Source: Septoria linicola (taxonomy: Eukaryota > Ascomycota > Dothideomycetes > Mycosphaerellales > Mycosphaerellaceae). From it: DNA of 64,000 nucleotides. The notes below the pieces were generated by a model, which was given only the letters and a program-made list of their open reading frames with translations, was not told the origin of the DNA and searched no databases. Where the stretch lies: assembly GCA_024114885.1 (NCBI GenBank), contig CP099418.1, positions 1,550,001 to 1,614,000 on the forward strand. The letters run 5' to 3'. Made by a program: the position numbers and the translations under genes. Positions 31,527 through 43,224 of this stretch are shown one piece after another (positions within the stretch are counted from its first letter, which is position 1; each line of letters starts with the position of its first letter).

Positions 31527-33152
31527 CTATGCGGTCGATGATTGCATTGGATCATCAATGCCGATGTCGCCTTTCTGGATCTTGCCGAGGTTTTTGAGCT
31601 GGAAACTGCGCTTGAAGTACGTGTTCGGATGCAGTATGGTGTCCAGCTCGCTTGCAGGCCACAAGCTTTCGTCTTTCACCTGTGCAGTAGTCAGCAGTGC
31701 TCCGAAGATATTCCTGCGAGAACTGACCTTTTTGATCTCATTCTTATGTGCCGCTTCAAATACTCTGTTGCAGGCGATATGATATCTTTGTCGACCGACA
31801 TCTTCTCGTACACCCTTGAGTAGTTCTCGATCGTTCACGCCCACGTTCTGTAATAGTGTGACAAGATTGTCAGGACTGTATGTGCGGTATGGACACCCGT
31901 GGTTCTGTCCACTCGCAGGTAATGGTTCAGTAAGCAGTTTCTGGCAGCTATACGGTGTGTAGCCTCGACCTCGTCTATTCGAGTCGCCCCCGACATCGCC
32001 ATATGCGTGACGGATGTTGTACAGGTATTCGGATTTGAACTTGTCTACACATCCTTGTCAGCGGACCGGGGTTGTCTCCTGGACCAGGATCAACTTACCA
32101 TCTGTAATGAGCTTGAAACTTCTTCTCCAGAAGAGTATACATTCCTGCAGGTTTAGACCCAGTCCTTTCAAGAACAAGGTGTACTGTAGACGTGAGAAGT
32201 GCTTAAGGTGGCTGTTCTTCTTCAGCTCTCGGTGCAGATTCTGCATGCAAAGTGGGAAATGCTGGCTGTACGAATCGATGGATGCAGCGGTGACGTTGGT
32301 CATGTCGCCCAGACTCGACTCCTCCGAATAGCCAGCGTCTGGCGCCACGAAGGACTGTGACAGGTGGTGCAATATAGGTGCCAGTCTGTTGTCTTCGTCC
32401 ATGCGAGGTAGGAAACGCGCCGCCAGCTCCAGTCCAGACTCTAGTTGTCGCGAAAACTCGTTGACCACCATGTTCATCTGCTCACGCACATGGACGTATG
32501 CCTTGCCTCTTTTCAACAGGACCTGCCGCCTCTCTACCAGCTCCGGCACATTCTCCCACTCACACTTGAACCAGCTCTCTTCGTCTGTCTTCGCAAAGAA
32601 GCCTGTCGCCGCTTTGAGATCGTCGAGCAGTTGTGCCTTCTCCTCCTCGCCTACAGTCTCCCACGACATGGGCAATGACTCGATGAACGCTCTGCGTTCT
32701 CGTAGATCATCGTGTTGGATTCGCAGCTTGAACAGCTGGCTTTCGAGGCGGGCGAATCGTTGTCGTAGGTCTTGCGTGCTGGAGAAGGCTAGTCGGAGGG
32801 TCCAATGGCTGTAATGATCGCGTTTCCGCTGCATGGGAATATCCATGTTTCGCGAGCTGTTGCTGGAGAGTGGCAGGTGTTTGTCGAGGATGGGCCGCAT
32901 GTACTCTTCCGTCTCAGCAGGCGAGCGATTCCGGAATTGACACGACTCCAGCTCAGCGAGCACCTTCAGACGTGCAATGCCCCATTCTTCAAACTGCTCC
33001 AACGTCACATCTCCCGTGGGCGGAATGACATAGAAGTTCATGCGGTGGGCATAGTCTTGCTCGGCGAAATTGGCCGTCTGGAATTGTGCTTTTTTGTGGT
33101 TGAAGGCGCGCTTCTTCGCGTCAATACGCGGAGCACTCGAGATAGCGAGCAT
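31527..33152 (-). CDS. PRI2: DNA primase large subunit
   Basis: Large, iron-sulfur subunit of primase in the DNA polymerase alpha complex, which makes RNA primers for replication. Exons 33152-32099, 32044-31728 and 31679-31527 give 507 aa. The N-terminal helical region starts NFYVIPPTGDVTLEQFEEWGIARLK. The C-terminal domain carries four Cys positioned for the 4Fe-4S cluster: LQECILFW, YSCQKLL, NHGCPYR and HIACNRVFE, with KFKSEYLYNIRHAYG between the first two. The second intron (31680-31727) is 48 nt, has a CTGAC branch point and contains no stop, so its retention would add 16 residues. An ATG 61 codons upstream does not exist (GTG/TTG only), so the start at 33152 is preferred. Confidence 0.93.
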
Positions 33153-33648
33153 GACGGCAAACCGTGAGTGATGTGCTGCAAAGTGGACGATGTTGGGACG
33201 GCGAGCAGAATAGAGGCGAGTCGAGAACAGCGCGCGACACGATCCGGAAGACGCGTCGCGCTCGCAGAAGGCGCGTTCGCGAAGAAGGAACGCCTCAGGC
33301 CGCACGCGACTTCTACGCCATCGACCTCGCGCCAATCTTCACTGTTTCGACATCACCACATCAACAGCAAGGCTGCATAATCAAATCATCTGCTCACGAC
33401 GATAAGCTCCTCGACTCTTCAGCGTGACATGGCTACGGTCGGATATAGTGATTCCGCCACTTCTTTTGGTCAAAAATGATAGATCATGAACGATATGAAA
33501 CACGTGAACGCGACCAGCACACGGTCTTGCGTGACGGCAAGCATACATAGAGCGCTTCTCCCATGCTGCCGCCGTCTTTCGAGCATCTCTCTACCTTGCC
33601 TTGCTCTACTCGTCGGATCAGCTCACTATACCAGCCTCTTCCACAAAC
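33153..33648. other. Divergent intergenic region
   Basis: Between the primase gene (-) and the 204-aa gene (+). No gene seen; both promoters must lie here. Confidence 0.5.
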
Positions 33649-34321
33649 ATGTCTGACACTCCAGAACCTGTTGTCGCCTCGAGCACCAGCCTGGACGACA
33701 CGATCCATTCAGATATCGAAACAATCATCCTGCCCATGGCTACATGCAGTGGGCCCGTACCCACCACATACACAAGAGGATCTGTTGACCCAACCATCCG
33801 ATACCAGGAACTCTGCCGACTTTACACGACAGTTATGCAAGAAATCAACGAAAAGATTGAGGCAGTTAAAGTACAAGCATGCGGTCATCCTGGTACTGTC
33901 AGCAGAACAGCCTTCTCTTCTACATTACGGCCCTCTGTGTAGGCAACGAACTGTGTCATTATCAACGACGTCGCCTTCCTTCTGACATATCTGTAGTTAC
34001 CACATCAATGAATTGATACGCTATGGCCCACTAGTGGGAGGAGCGGAACTGGCATGGAAAGCTGCATTGTACTTGGCACGTTGCAGTGTAGCAGATGACC
34101 AGATCTTCGATGTCACAGGCGATGAGCGAGAATGTGATCGGCATCACGAAAGGCTTGACCGCCGCTTCGCAACCATCTGCAAACTGCAGAAAGACTGTGG
34201 AAAGGCCTACTGGCTGAATGAAGAGCGTGTAGCAGAGCTCGAGGCTGTTAAGCAACGCACCAATGCTCTCTATCGATATCCTTTGACTACGGAGCACTTG
34301 AGACAAGCTCTAGACGATTGA
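33649..34321 (+). CDS. Unrecognised protein, 204 aa
   Basis: Exons 33649-33938 and 33997-34321, joined over a 58-nt intron (GTAGGC, CTGACAT branch point, CTGTAG), give 204 aa. The N-terminus is acidic and Ser/Thr-rich. The second exon encodes a hydrophilic, probably helical domain (YHINELIRYGPLVGGAELAWKA, in part; then ERLDRRFATICKLQKDCGKAYW). No signal peptide, membrane segment or motif that I can name. The splice junction is the one that keeps frame and has a branch point, but the region just before it (residues about 80-97) is low in obvious conservation, so the donor is less certain. Function unknown. Confidence 0.6.
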
Positions 34322-34542
34322 TGTCACTCTCATGACAGGAAGGAGCAGCATTGTATAAGAAGACACTCCTGATATTAGCTCAACGAAATCTCCACGCATG
34401 ATCAATGTCCAGGCCGCACCACAATTGCCTTCGTGTGTCACCGCAAGCAGCACGTTGAAGCAAACATTTCACAGCATATGAACAGGACAGAGTTTCTAGT
34501 GACCTTCGTCATGACTACTAAGCGTTACGCAACCTCACAGAC
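34322..34542. promoter_or_regulatory. Short intergenic, promoter of small secreted protein
   Basis: 221 nt between two plus-strand genes. No specific element identified. Confidence 0.35.
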
Positions 34543-35053
34543 ATGACACCATCTCTCCTAGCCATATTCATCCTCATCACTGTCCTGACTTTGACGCCAC
34601 CATCATGGGCGTGTCAGCCGATGAAGCCCGGTGAATGCCAAATACGGCTGGACGGCCTTGCGCGTGAAAGCGGCTTCTCGAACTGGGGGTTGCTGACAAT
34701 CTACAATGACGCCTGCGAGGTCTTAGGCAGCGTCTCCAAGCCCAAGCAGGGAATGAGCATCACTAGTCAACTGCCATAGCAAGTACCCCTGCTGCTGACA
34801 CTCTGCTCGATATTTGCCGCACACTGATCTGACCTCTGATGATAGTACCGTGGAGCTGAGACGTTTGTCGACCACCTACTGGCGGAAAGGGAGCATGTTC
34901 TACGACTATGCCGACGAGAAGCTCAAAGGGTTTCCAGCTTGTGACTTCGTGGAAGATAAGGGTGCGGGAGACGAGCTCGATAAGGCAGAAGGGCTTCCAG
35001 CTGTGCTGGGATGGAACCAGTGCTACTCAAATTTCCGATGCTCGCAGAAGTGA
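34543..35053 (+). CDS. Small secreted six-cysteine protein, 147 aa
   Basis: A strong signal peptide (SLLAIFILITVLTLTPPSWA) is followed by a mature chain of about 125 residues. It has six Cys in the contexts ACQP, ECQI, ACEV, ACDF, QCYS and RCSQ. No catalytic motif is visible. Exons are 34543-34778 and 34846-35053. The intron begins TA|GCAAGT and ends GATAG, a GC-AG intron. Splicing rebuilds SQLPYTVELRRL, whereas no GT donor in the region keeps frame. Size, Cys content and secretion fit an apoplastic or cell-wall protein, and in a plant-associated fungus an effector candidate. That is an inference only. Confidence 0.75.
34779..34845 (+). other. GC-AG intron in the small secreted protein gene
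   Basis: Donor TA|GCAAGT, branch-like CTGAC, acceptor GATGATAG. Unspliced, the frame ends at the TAG overlapping the donor. Confidence 0.65.
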
Positions 35054-35876
35054 TGGGTCAAGGTGGAAGGTGTTTTGATAATTCTACCCCAAATTGAAGA
35101 TCATGTAGATGTTGTGTCGTATAAAGCTGTGTCTCGTTGACTTGGAGGATATTTGAATGTCATGCAACAAAAGCAGGTCTATCAAGATGCCCAGCAGGAA
35201 GTCTCGATGATGTGCAAAGCCAAGTCGGCTAGCACATGGCGATTCGATCCGAAGCTGAGCGGTGAACATCATCCAAGGCAAATCCGAGCATACACGTCTT
35301 CCTGTTTGTAAAAAGACTACAAGTTCCGATGGGATTCGAAAAGTGGAAGAGGTCGATAGTTAGTGTGAGAGAACCATCGACAAGCGGGAGCGGAAGCACT
35401 AGTTCTAAGGTTCGGGCGGGTTGCTGGCTGCGACGTCCGGATCAACACACGAATCCCTGCGCCTCAAGCGGTGGACGACAGTAAGTTAGCAGGAAGCCGA
35501 TGAAGTGCACGGCAACGCTGCAACCAAGACTCGACAAAGCAACGTCCTCCACAACGTTCAATCGCTAGCCCGAGAGGATTTCATCTGCTGCCCGAGACAT
35601 TGAGCCTCGAAAATATCCATCCCATTATTTGACCGCATCCATTCATCCATTCACACACCGACCAGATCGTACCCCACTACGAACCGAGCAAGCTGTGCCA
35701 GAGGTGTTCATTCGTGCAGCTGTCGACACATCATCACATCCCGCCGAGAAGAAGCAGGAACAGAAAGCTGCCTGTGGACTGGGGACGAGCAACACGATGA
35801 CCTGACGTCGGTGCGCTCGCTCAACCGCAAGCAGCGAGACACCGCTGACGACGACAACGACAACGACAACGACATC
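35054..35876. other. Intergenic region and likely long 5' leader
   Basis: No gene recognised. The last 250 nt are C-rich/CA-rich, as in many fungal 5' untranslated regions, ahead of the cytochrome-b561-like gene. Confidence 0.45.
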
Positions 35877-37826
35877 ATGTCGGGCAACGCTCTGTCAGCG
35901 CCCGGGAGCAGCACCTACGACAGCAGCACCATGTTCGTCGGTGATGGCACCTGGGATGCGACGCGCAACAGCTTCTTGTTGCCCAACTTGCAAGGACTCA
36001 ACTTTGACACTATGCGCTACAACGGAATGGGCAATCGCTTTCGAGACTTGCCACAGTACCACACTCTCATCATAGGCCATGGTGTGGTGGCTGCCATCAC
36101 GTTCATGGGCGTGGTACCAGCTGCCATCTTCATTGCGAGATACTACCATTCCGGAGGACGACTGGCATACAAGCTGCATGTCTATCTGCAAATCTTGACG
36201 GTATTCCTGGCTACAGTGGTGCTGGTGTTGGGCTGGTTTGCAGTGGGACCAGGGAGGAGCTTGACGAATCCTCATCATGGCATCGGAGTTGCCATCTACA
36301 CATGCGTCTTGGTGCAATTCCTCTACGGCTGGTTGATGTCCAAACGAGAGCGAAAGCGGACCGCTCCGCATCCAACGATTCCACTCAAGGTGCATATACA
36401 TCGCTTGTTCGGCAGAGCAATCGCGATACTGGCTTTTGTGCAGATAGCATTGGGTTTAACATTGTATGGTTCTCCAAAATACCTGTTCGTCTTGTATGCC
36501 TTGGTCGGGACCGTGCTTCTATTCTTGTACCTCGCGCTGGAATATCGGAACAAACCACGCATTGGAGACGGAGTCGCGCAATATGGCGCGAGATCAGACT
36601 ACTATTCAGACTACAGCGGAAGCTACCTGACTGGCGACAGGACGGAACTAACACAGGACCGTCGCAGTCATAGGAGAAGTGGAACGCACGACGACGAGAA
36701 GCATGGCGGAGGCTGGGCCAAGAAGGCATTGGCTGGAGCTGGACTATTCGGTGCTTACAAATGGTGGTCTGGGAGAAGTGAAAAGAGGCAGGAAGATGGA
36801 GACCAGTACAGCGACTACACGGAGAGCAATGTGGAACGCAGGCATCGACCACCTCGCACCCCTGGTCCTGTGGACTCGTCTGTCACTGCCTCAGCTTTGA
36901 CACCTTACAGACCGCATGGCCGTACGCCTAGTAGACCTCCTCCCCCAGCATCATATGCAGGCCACAATAGACCGCCTAGCAGGGGCAGTGGCCCAGCCCG
37001 GAGACACGACGATACTGTGCTTTCGCCACAGACGTGGGAGAATGATGAGTACGAGGAAGATGAAAAGTATGCCGAAAGACCTCCCAAAGATAATACTTGG
37101 CGCAATCGTCTTCTTGGTGCGGGTGTTGGCGTTGCCGCGTTCCAAGGGGTCAAGAGTCTATTTGGCAGTGGCAAGAACCGAAAGGACAATTACGTGGAAT
37201 CCGAGGCGAGCTATCGACCACCGCATAATGCCAGTCATAATGTGGTCAGCCAGACCGACGTATCGAGGGTCGAAGCCGGCCAGGCTCCTTTCTCGCCAAA
37301 CGACCCACGACGAGGGCACGAAGCACAGTACTCAGATATGACGCAGATGACGCCCTCGCGGCCGCCCGGCAGAAGAAGACCAAGCGCAAGTTCATTGTCG
37401 TACGACGACGAAACTAGCTATGCTCCGCCACCAAGAGTGGACTCTGATGGACCAAATTTGCGGGACAGCATTGCTACGATGGGTGCTATCGCTGGTTTTC
37501 GAGAGTGGAACAAGCGGAGGAAAGGGCGTAATGAGAAACAAAAGCAAGACCGGTTGCGACAGGACCAGCTTGAAAGCGAAGAGCAATACAACAGACGGAA
37601 CTCGAATCGGTATCCTCGACCACAGGATGCGAACGGCAGGAGAGCCAGCCATTCCGATACCCTGATGACTGGCCCTGAGCACGGTCCGCAAAGCAATCCC
37701 GCAATCTCCAGGCAGAGCTTCAGACCAGACCTCAGTCAGCCTCCACTACCGATGGCTGCTGGCGCGGTACCTCTATCTCCGCATGGACCTGACAGATTCG
37801 GTGTCCCGCCCCAGCAACACCAACAA

Positions 37827-37872
<46 letters not shown>

Positions 37873-38780
37873 CTTTTGTGCTCCCGCCGCCGCCTCCAGG
37901 ACCTCCACCGAACGACGGCATGGGATCGGTGAACTACCAGCCACCGCCTCCAGGCTCACTGCAAATGCCGCAAGGAGCGATCAACCCTGATCCGTCCAGG
38001 CTCGTGACTCAGCAGACGAACGCAACCAGTCAAATGCAAGACGGCACATTTGCAGCGGCGACAACAGCAGCCATGGGAGGCGCAGCATTAGCAGCGAGCC
38101 AAAGACCTCAATCGCTTTCGCCGACCAGACGGCAACACTCCCGTACAGACTCGAGATCTAGACTCCCCGGCCGACGAGGAAGCGCGACATCAGCAGGTCA
38201 CTCCCAGCCAAGTGCTCTGGGAGGCGCACAAGGAGTGGAAAGCCCACCAGTCAGTCTGAAGATGAAAATGCATCCCGATGGCCATCACGTGACACTGCGC
38301 CGACTGAACGAAGAAGAAGCCGCTGCTGAGCGTGCCGCTCGGAGAAGAGAACGGAGATCTCGACGAGCTTCCAGTTTGAGTAGTGCTGACGAAGGCCCTT
38401 CGCGGTATAGACGCAACGGCGGCGGCGGCGGCGGTGCTGGTATGCGAGATTCTAGTCAACAACCGATCACAAACATTCCTGTTCCGCCTCCTGCAATGTC
38501 GAATTCGGCAATAGGCAGTCATCGGCCACCATCGGAGCTGAATTTGCCTTCGCCGCCGGCGCATCGCATCCTGCCGTCGTCAGAGTCACCATCTGGAATG
38601 CCGCCCGCGGTTGGTCCAGGCGGCAGTGGGCTCGTTGGCAGTCCTGGAGCTGCGGGAGGTGGGACCGATCTTGGAACTGGTACTGATGTCAGCGCATTCG
38701 ATAATAATCGACGGCGGCGGAGAGCGGAAAGAGCTCGGAGGCTGGAAGCGTCAAAAGGTAATCGAGTGGAGTTCTCGTGA
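35877..38780 (+). CDS. Cytochrome b561/ferric-reductase-like membrane protein with long disordered tail
   Basis: Single exon, 967 aa from the ATG at 35877 (the same frame is open upstream but without ATG). Residues about 60-240 hold five hydrophobic segments with paired His: HTLIIGHGVVA, KLHVYLQ, NPHHGIGV and HIHRLFGR. These resemble a b561-type di-heme electron-transfer core, but no DOMON domain is present. The remaining 700 residues are hydrophilic, with short conserved-looking islands (GWAKKALAGAGLFGAYKWWSG, NRLLGAGVGVAAFQGVKSL, SIATMGAIAGFREWNKRR), a polyglutamine run and poly-Pro/Gly stretches. The islands, Gly/Ala-rich helices spaced along a disordered tail, could be membrane-contact or assembly motifs. 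It probably transfers electrons across a membrane; function otherwise unknown. Confidence 0.8.
37830..37871 (+). repeat. (CAG)14 microsatellite, polyglutamine
   Basis: Fourteen uninterrupted CAG codons, preceded by CAA/CAC codons, encode a Gln tract of about 18-22 residues. The tract keeps the frame of the surrounding gene. Confidence 0.95.
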
Positions 38781-39039
38781 GAGCACGAATGGAAATGAGG
38801 TTGGTTGGGATAGTTGACTTGATTGGCGTTTGAGCGAGCATCATCATTTTGGCGTTGGTCACAACTTCACAAGATGCCAGCCACAGGTAGTATGATGAGA
38901 CGTGAACATATAGTCTTGATGAATGAACGCACGAACTGTAAAGTCGAAGATGTACAACGAAATGGTTTCTGCAGGGCCATAGGCTTTTTCGATATGTGTA
39001 CTATAGCCACCAATTCTACTCAAGGTTCCAAGCTGCGAC

Positions 39040-40898
39040 TCACCTTCTAGCACCTGCCTCAATCTGCCTCCGCCTCCTGGCCTGTCTCTCGAGTGCTGCG
39101 GCTTCTTGTACTGCTTTGTTCCTGTCCATTCGCATTGCTTGTCGAATAACATCGCGATCGGGATTTAGAGGCTTGACAACAGGTGCATCTTGTGGCAATG
39201 GAATCATTTCACCTGCAGGCGCCGTGATTCGTGTCAGATCCTGCCATGTTGAAGCGCGACGCAAGGACAAGGGGTTTGGTGAAGTTTGCACAGGGCTTGG
39301 TTCCGCGGAATTGACTTTGGAGTCGAAAAGAGATGGGCATGTCGAGGGCGAGAACATGAGAGGAGACTCCGTCCTAGGTTCTGCGGGAGGCTCGTGAGGG
39401 TAGCCGAAAGCCATGACGTCTTGAGCTTTGAGGATGTGTGAGGGCAGCGAAGGGCTGCCATCATTTGTGACGGTGATATCCGGCAGGGCGGGAGTCGTTG
39501 TAGATGAGCAGATTCCAAGTTCCAGGAGACGCACCATCCCAGGATCGGGACCTGCACCCAAAGGTGTGGTTTGCATTGTCCGTGTAGCACGCCGCTCGAG
39601 TCGCTCGACCGCGCCCATATCGGCGAGTTCCTCGTCGCGATAGCTGTTTCCCCGTCCAAAATGTCTGCGCAGTGCAATATAGTCAGCGTCTATGCTTTGA
39701 CGATTGGCGATTCGTGCGGCTGGCGAGTGCAGAGACATCGACATCTCTGCTGGTTTGCCCGAGCTGGCCAAGTCAGGATCCAGGGAATCTCGTGGCTCAG
39801 CAAAGTCACGGATGGTCACAGCCTGCTGTACATGCACACTGTGGTCGGGAGTGGTATCTTGATTCGCTGGCGATATGCATAGATCGACGTCCGGCTCAAC
39901 AGCTCCTTTGATATGCTGTAGCAGTTCTGCGATGAAGGACGTGCCCGCCGGGGCCAGATCCGTGTTCTCGCTTGGCCCTTCAGCTACCAGCGCAGCCGAT
40001 TCCAGGGAGTCGGCTACGAGCATGAGCTCTCGCGACAGCCTTCGCAGTGCTACTACAGTCGGTGCTCCTTTTCTTAAGTTCATGATTACGCGTTCGAGTC
40101 TGCCTCCACGTTCCAGAATGACTGCGTCCAGGCCGTCTCCGAGATCTGAAGTCATTACTACCCCATCATTTCCAATCGATTGGCTCGTAGAACTGTAGAC
40201 GCTGGAACTGTGGCTCTGAGCTGCTGCATAGGGGCTATATCGATGTTCAGAATGGACATCTTCGTCTTGTGTTGTTGCTCGAGTTTCCAAAGTGTTGTAT
40301 TCCGATGGAAGCTCCTGGATGGACATATGTGTTGCGGGATCTGTTGAGTCTGGGCGCAGCACCTGGTCCTCTATACAGGGAGATATCCACTTCGGATCAT
40401 GCACTGGATCACTGTCCCGGAAAGGGCTTGACACGGTACGACGATTTAGCGCAGCCAAGTTGTGCGACTGATGAGCAGGCGCCGTTTCCCTTCTTCGAAT
40501 ACTATAGAAATGTCAGCTCGCGTTCAAGTTCAGACTCAATAAGCTCGAACCTACCCAAGTTCCGCAATGCAGTCAGGACATGCATTACTGTCGTGGAGTA
40601 TGCGACTAGTGTATTGACTCGGGGTCTCTATTTGGGATGGCTCATCGAGTTTAATTGCCATGTGTCGGCCTTGCCCAGTCTGGAGGGAGAAGTCCTGAGT
40701 TGTTCTACCTCTGCTCGCCTTGCGACGATGCCGCACGCACGAATCACGTCGGCCGTGCAGATGTGAGAATGGCCCAGCTCCAGCGGTACGAGCTGTGGCA
40801 ACTACGGGTCTTGGCCACACTTCCGAGTTGATTTGATACCGGCCAATGGTTAAAAGTGCCTTGGATAGACTGTCTTTGTCATCACTGCTGGTGCGATC
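39040..40898 (-). CDS. Serine-rich protein of unknown function, 5' end unresolved
   Basis: Two exons are clear: about 40898-40555 and 40501-39040, joined over a 53-nt intron (GTAGGT..CTGACATTTCTATAG) that rebuilds NACPDCIAELGIRRRETAP. That gives about 600 codons. The protein is hydrophilic and Ser/Pro-rich with one CxxC (ACPDC) and helical patches (RLERVIMNLRKG, LRRLSRELMLVADSLES; DRNKAVQEAAALERQARRRRQ at the end). There is no ATG at the start of this frame. It is continuous with the preceding ORF except for one TAG at 40899-40901, so the two are probably parts of one gene separated by an intron I could not fix. Function unknown. Confidence 0.6.
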
Positions 40899-41996
40899 CT
40901 ATTCACGAGACAATCCTTCGACTACATCATCCCTCTGGCTGTGCAACGACATGGGGCTTTGCTTGACAGGTGACTTGACCATTGGAATTTTTCTTTGCGG
41001 TAGCGGCGAGTGTAGCTCCGTGTCATCGACTGGCAGCGACTGGTACAGTGGTGTTTCAGGCCGCGGGAAGCTCAGTTTACCCGATCTTCGCGTAAATCGT
41101 CTGACGTGAAGTGGATATACGAGCGGCGCAGGCCCATCAATGCCAGCGTCCTGTTGCCCAGACCCAGCGTCCATGTTTGTGGAGGTTGCCGCAGATTCGC
41201 CACGCTTCGCCTTCGTCTCGAATGCCCGCACGCGATCTGCTACATTCACAGTGTGCAGTCCATTGCCTTTGGCGCGGGTCCACGCTTGCGACGCATATGC
41301 GTCCGCACCACCATCATACTTCGCTTCAACTTCAACTTGACTCGAGATGGAACAGCTCTTGTCTTTGAAACAATGCTGGTCGCACTTGACATGACGCTTC
41401 CGGCATAATGGGGACATCCCTCCTGTGATTGGTTGGTCGGCACCCTTTCCAGAGAAGAGATGTCCTTGTAGAAGCGGCCGTGACTGTGGGGAAACAACGA
41501 GCGTGCCTTCTTGCGCGTCCTCTTGTAGATGCTGCCAGGGGGAGAATCGTAGGAACTGTCCACAGTAAATTGAGTATTCAGCGTCCCTAAAGAAGGCCTC
41601 CTCGCAGCCCGGCCACCTAATTCGCCCTCCAGTTCTGATTCCTGCTGAACGTCGTGATCGTGGGTTGAGCTCGGCGGCGAGCCATGCGGGTAAACGCTTC
41701 TCAAGCTCTCGTTGACCGGTTTCTTCTGCGTGAAGGCTCTGGTGACCCTCGTGCTGACACTGTCTATGCTGCTCGACTCGTCGTCTTCTGTTGTCTTGCG
41801 GCGGGAAGATATCATGCGAGACCGAAGACGCCGCAACCGCTCTCGCTACGCGTACTGTCAGCCGCGCTACGAGCGTGATGTGGCACCGAAGCATACTTTT
41901 CGTTCGCCCATGCTGGCTACAGCTCACTTCCAGAGAAAGTCGCGACCACGCTGCGAGGTGGTGGGCAAGGAGCGTGTTCTCGGTCTGCCTCGTCAT
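40899..41996 (-). CDS. Serine/arginine-rich protein, 311 aa, possibly the 5' part of the next ORF
   Basis: Exons 41996-41928, 41845-41320 and 41239-40899 join in frame (introns 82 and 80 nt; donors GTGAGC and GTATGA). The protein begins MTRQTENTLLAHHLAAWSRLSLE and is basic and Ser-rich (RERLRRLRSRMISSRRK; SRVKLKLKR). It ends GLSRE at a TAG, after which the same frame continues open for about 115 codons with protein-like content. I recognise no domain. Either it is a complete protein or the N-terminal third of a roughly 900-residue protein. Confidence 0.6.
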   Translation of the reverse strand: MTRQTENTLLAHHLAAWSRLSLEVSCSQHGRTKSMLRCHITLVARLTVRVARAVAASSVSHDIFPPQDNRRRRVEQHRQCQHEGHQSLHAEETGQRELEKRLPAWLAAELNPRSRRSAGIRTGGRIRWPGCEEAFFRDAEYSIYCGQFLRFSPWQHLQEDAQEGTLVVSPQSRPLLQGHLFSGKGADQPITGGMSPLCRKRHVKCDQHCFKDKSCSISSQVEVEAKYDGGADAYASQAWTRAKGNGLHTVNVADRVRAFETKAKRGESAATSTNMDAGSGQQDAGIDGPAPLVYPLHVRRFTRRSGKLSFPRPETPLYQSLPVDDTELHSPLPQRKIPMVKSPVKQSPMSLHSQRDDVVEGLSRE

Positions 41997-42329
41997 TAGG
42001 CGTGATGGACATCTAAGCGATTCTGCAATTATGTTAGGATTCAAGTCTGATCTGCAGCCATTCCAAGTGGCGAGATTAATGGTATTGTGATGAAATGAGT
42101 GACAGAGAGATCTGTCACGCTGCCTGTTGCGTGAAGTTGAGCAGATCGAAGTTCAGTAGGCAGAGTCGAGGTCGAGCCATCGCAGGCAAGCGCTCTTGAC
42201 CCACCACTTGCACAGCGGAAGCAGGCAGGTGCAAAGGTGCGGGAGTTTGGATCATTCCTTCTGGTGCATCACAACCCGAAAGCTATCGCAACGGCTCAGT
42301 GGTATACAGTATGTACAAACAAAGCAACT

Positions 42330-43224
42330 CTACTTGAGTTGAGCCTGCAGGGTCTCGAGAACCTGAGCAGAGTTAGTCGGAAAAATCATTTAGTGGGACG
42401 TGCTGTCCTTGCATAACATACCTCAAGCTCGATCTTGGCCTCAGCGATGTCCTGTTCACTGCCACCACCGCTTGCAATCTTCTGTGCCTCGGCGATCTGG
42501 TTCCTCACGGCCTGGACGTGATTAGCATAGCTGTCCATGTGGTAAGTCAAGCAAGAACCACATACCTCTGCGCTAAAGTCTTCAAGCGGGTATCCCTCGA
42601 CAGCGTTGATGCTCAGTACGGAGTTTGGTTGCACTGTTGCGAAGCCGCCGGACACTGCACGTCACGCGTGTTAGCCGCATCCTTCCCTGCCTTGATCCAA
42701 TGCCTATATTCTCTGCTTCCGGTGGGAGATAGAGATAGACGTACAAAAGAATTGCTTGCTGCCGCCCTGCTCCTCGATGACCTCAACGAGACCTGGCTTC
42801 AGTTGCTCAATGGAGGGAACGTGGCTTGCGAGCACACCCATCTCTCCCGACTCTGCTGGAATGTTGACCTGGACACTGTAGTATTGTCAGAGTCCGATCT
42901 CCTTCCTTATTGTGATTCATGTAGACTACGCCCGGGGCTCCACATACACATCCTTTGACTTGTAGATTGCCTGCGTATCACTGTCAGCCGGTATTCTCGC
43001 GCAACCACCACCATCTACTGCATCTGCACTGATCCACCCAAATGGACCTCTCCTTCCCGTCTATTCTCCCAATCCAGCGCACGACATACCTGGTGAGGCA
43101 GGGCCAGAGTCAACTGAATCTTGTCGGAAGCAACATCGGCGTAGCCACGGCGGAGGGCTGGCGCAGCGCGGAAGGCCGTGGGTGCAGCCTTGAAGGCGGT
43201 GCGGGCGACGCGAAGGGAGTTCAT
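42330..43224 (-). CDS. ATP16: Mitochondrial ATP synthase F1 delta subunit
   Basis: Central-stalk subunit of F1 (bacterial epsilon homologue) that couples rotation to ATP synthesis. Six exons: 43224-43090, 42970-42948, 42875-42745, 42654-42566, 42511-42422 and 42362-42330. They total 166 aa. Presequence MNSLRVARTAFKAAPTAFRAAPALRRGYA, then SDKIQLTLALPHQAIYKSKDVVQVNIPAESG, GVLASHVPSIEQLKPG, and the C-terminal helical hairpin (QIAEAQKIASGG, then DIAEAKIELEVLETLQAQLK). The second exon is only 23 nt. All junctions are GT-AG and in frame. Length agrees with fungal delta subunits. Confidence 0.94.

Noticed and set aside
37736..37921. Poly-Cys minus-strand frame
   Set aside because: It is the antisense of the (CAG)14 tract.
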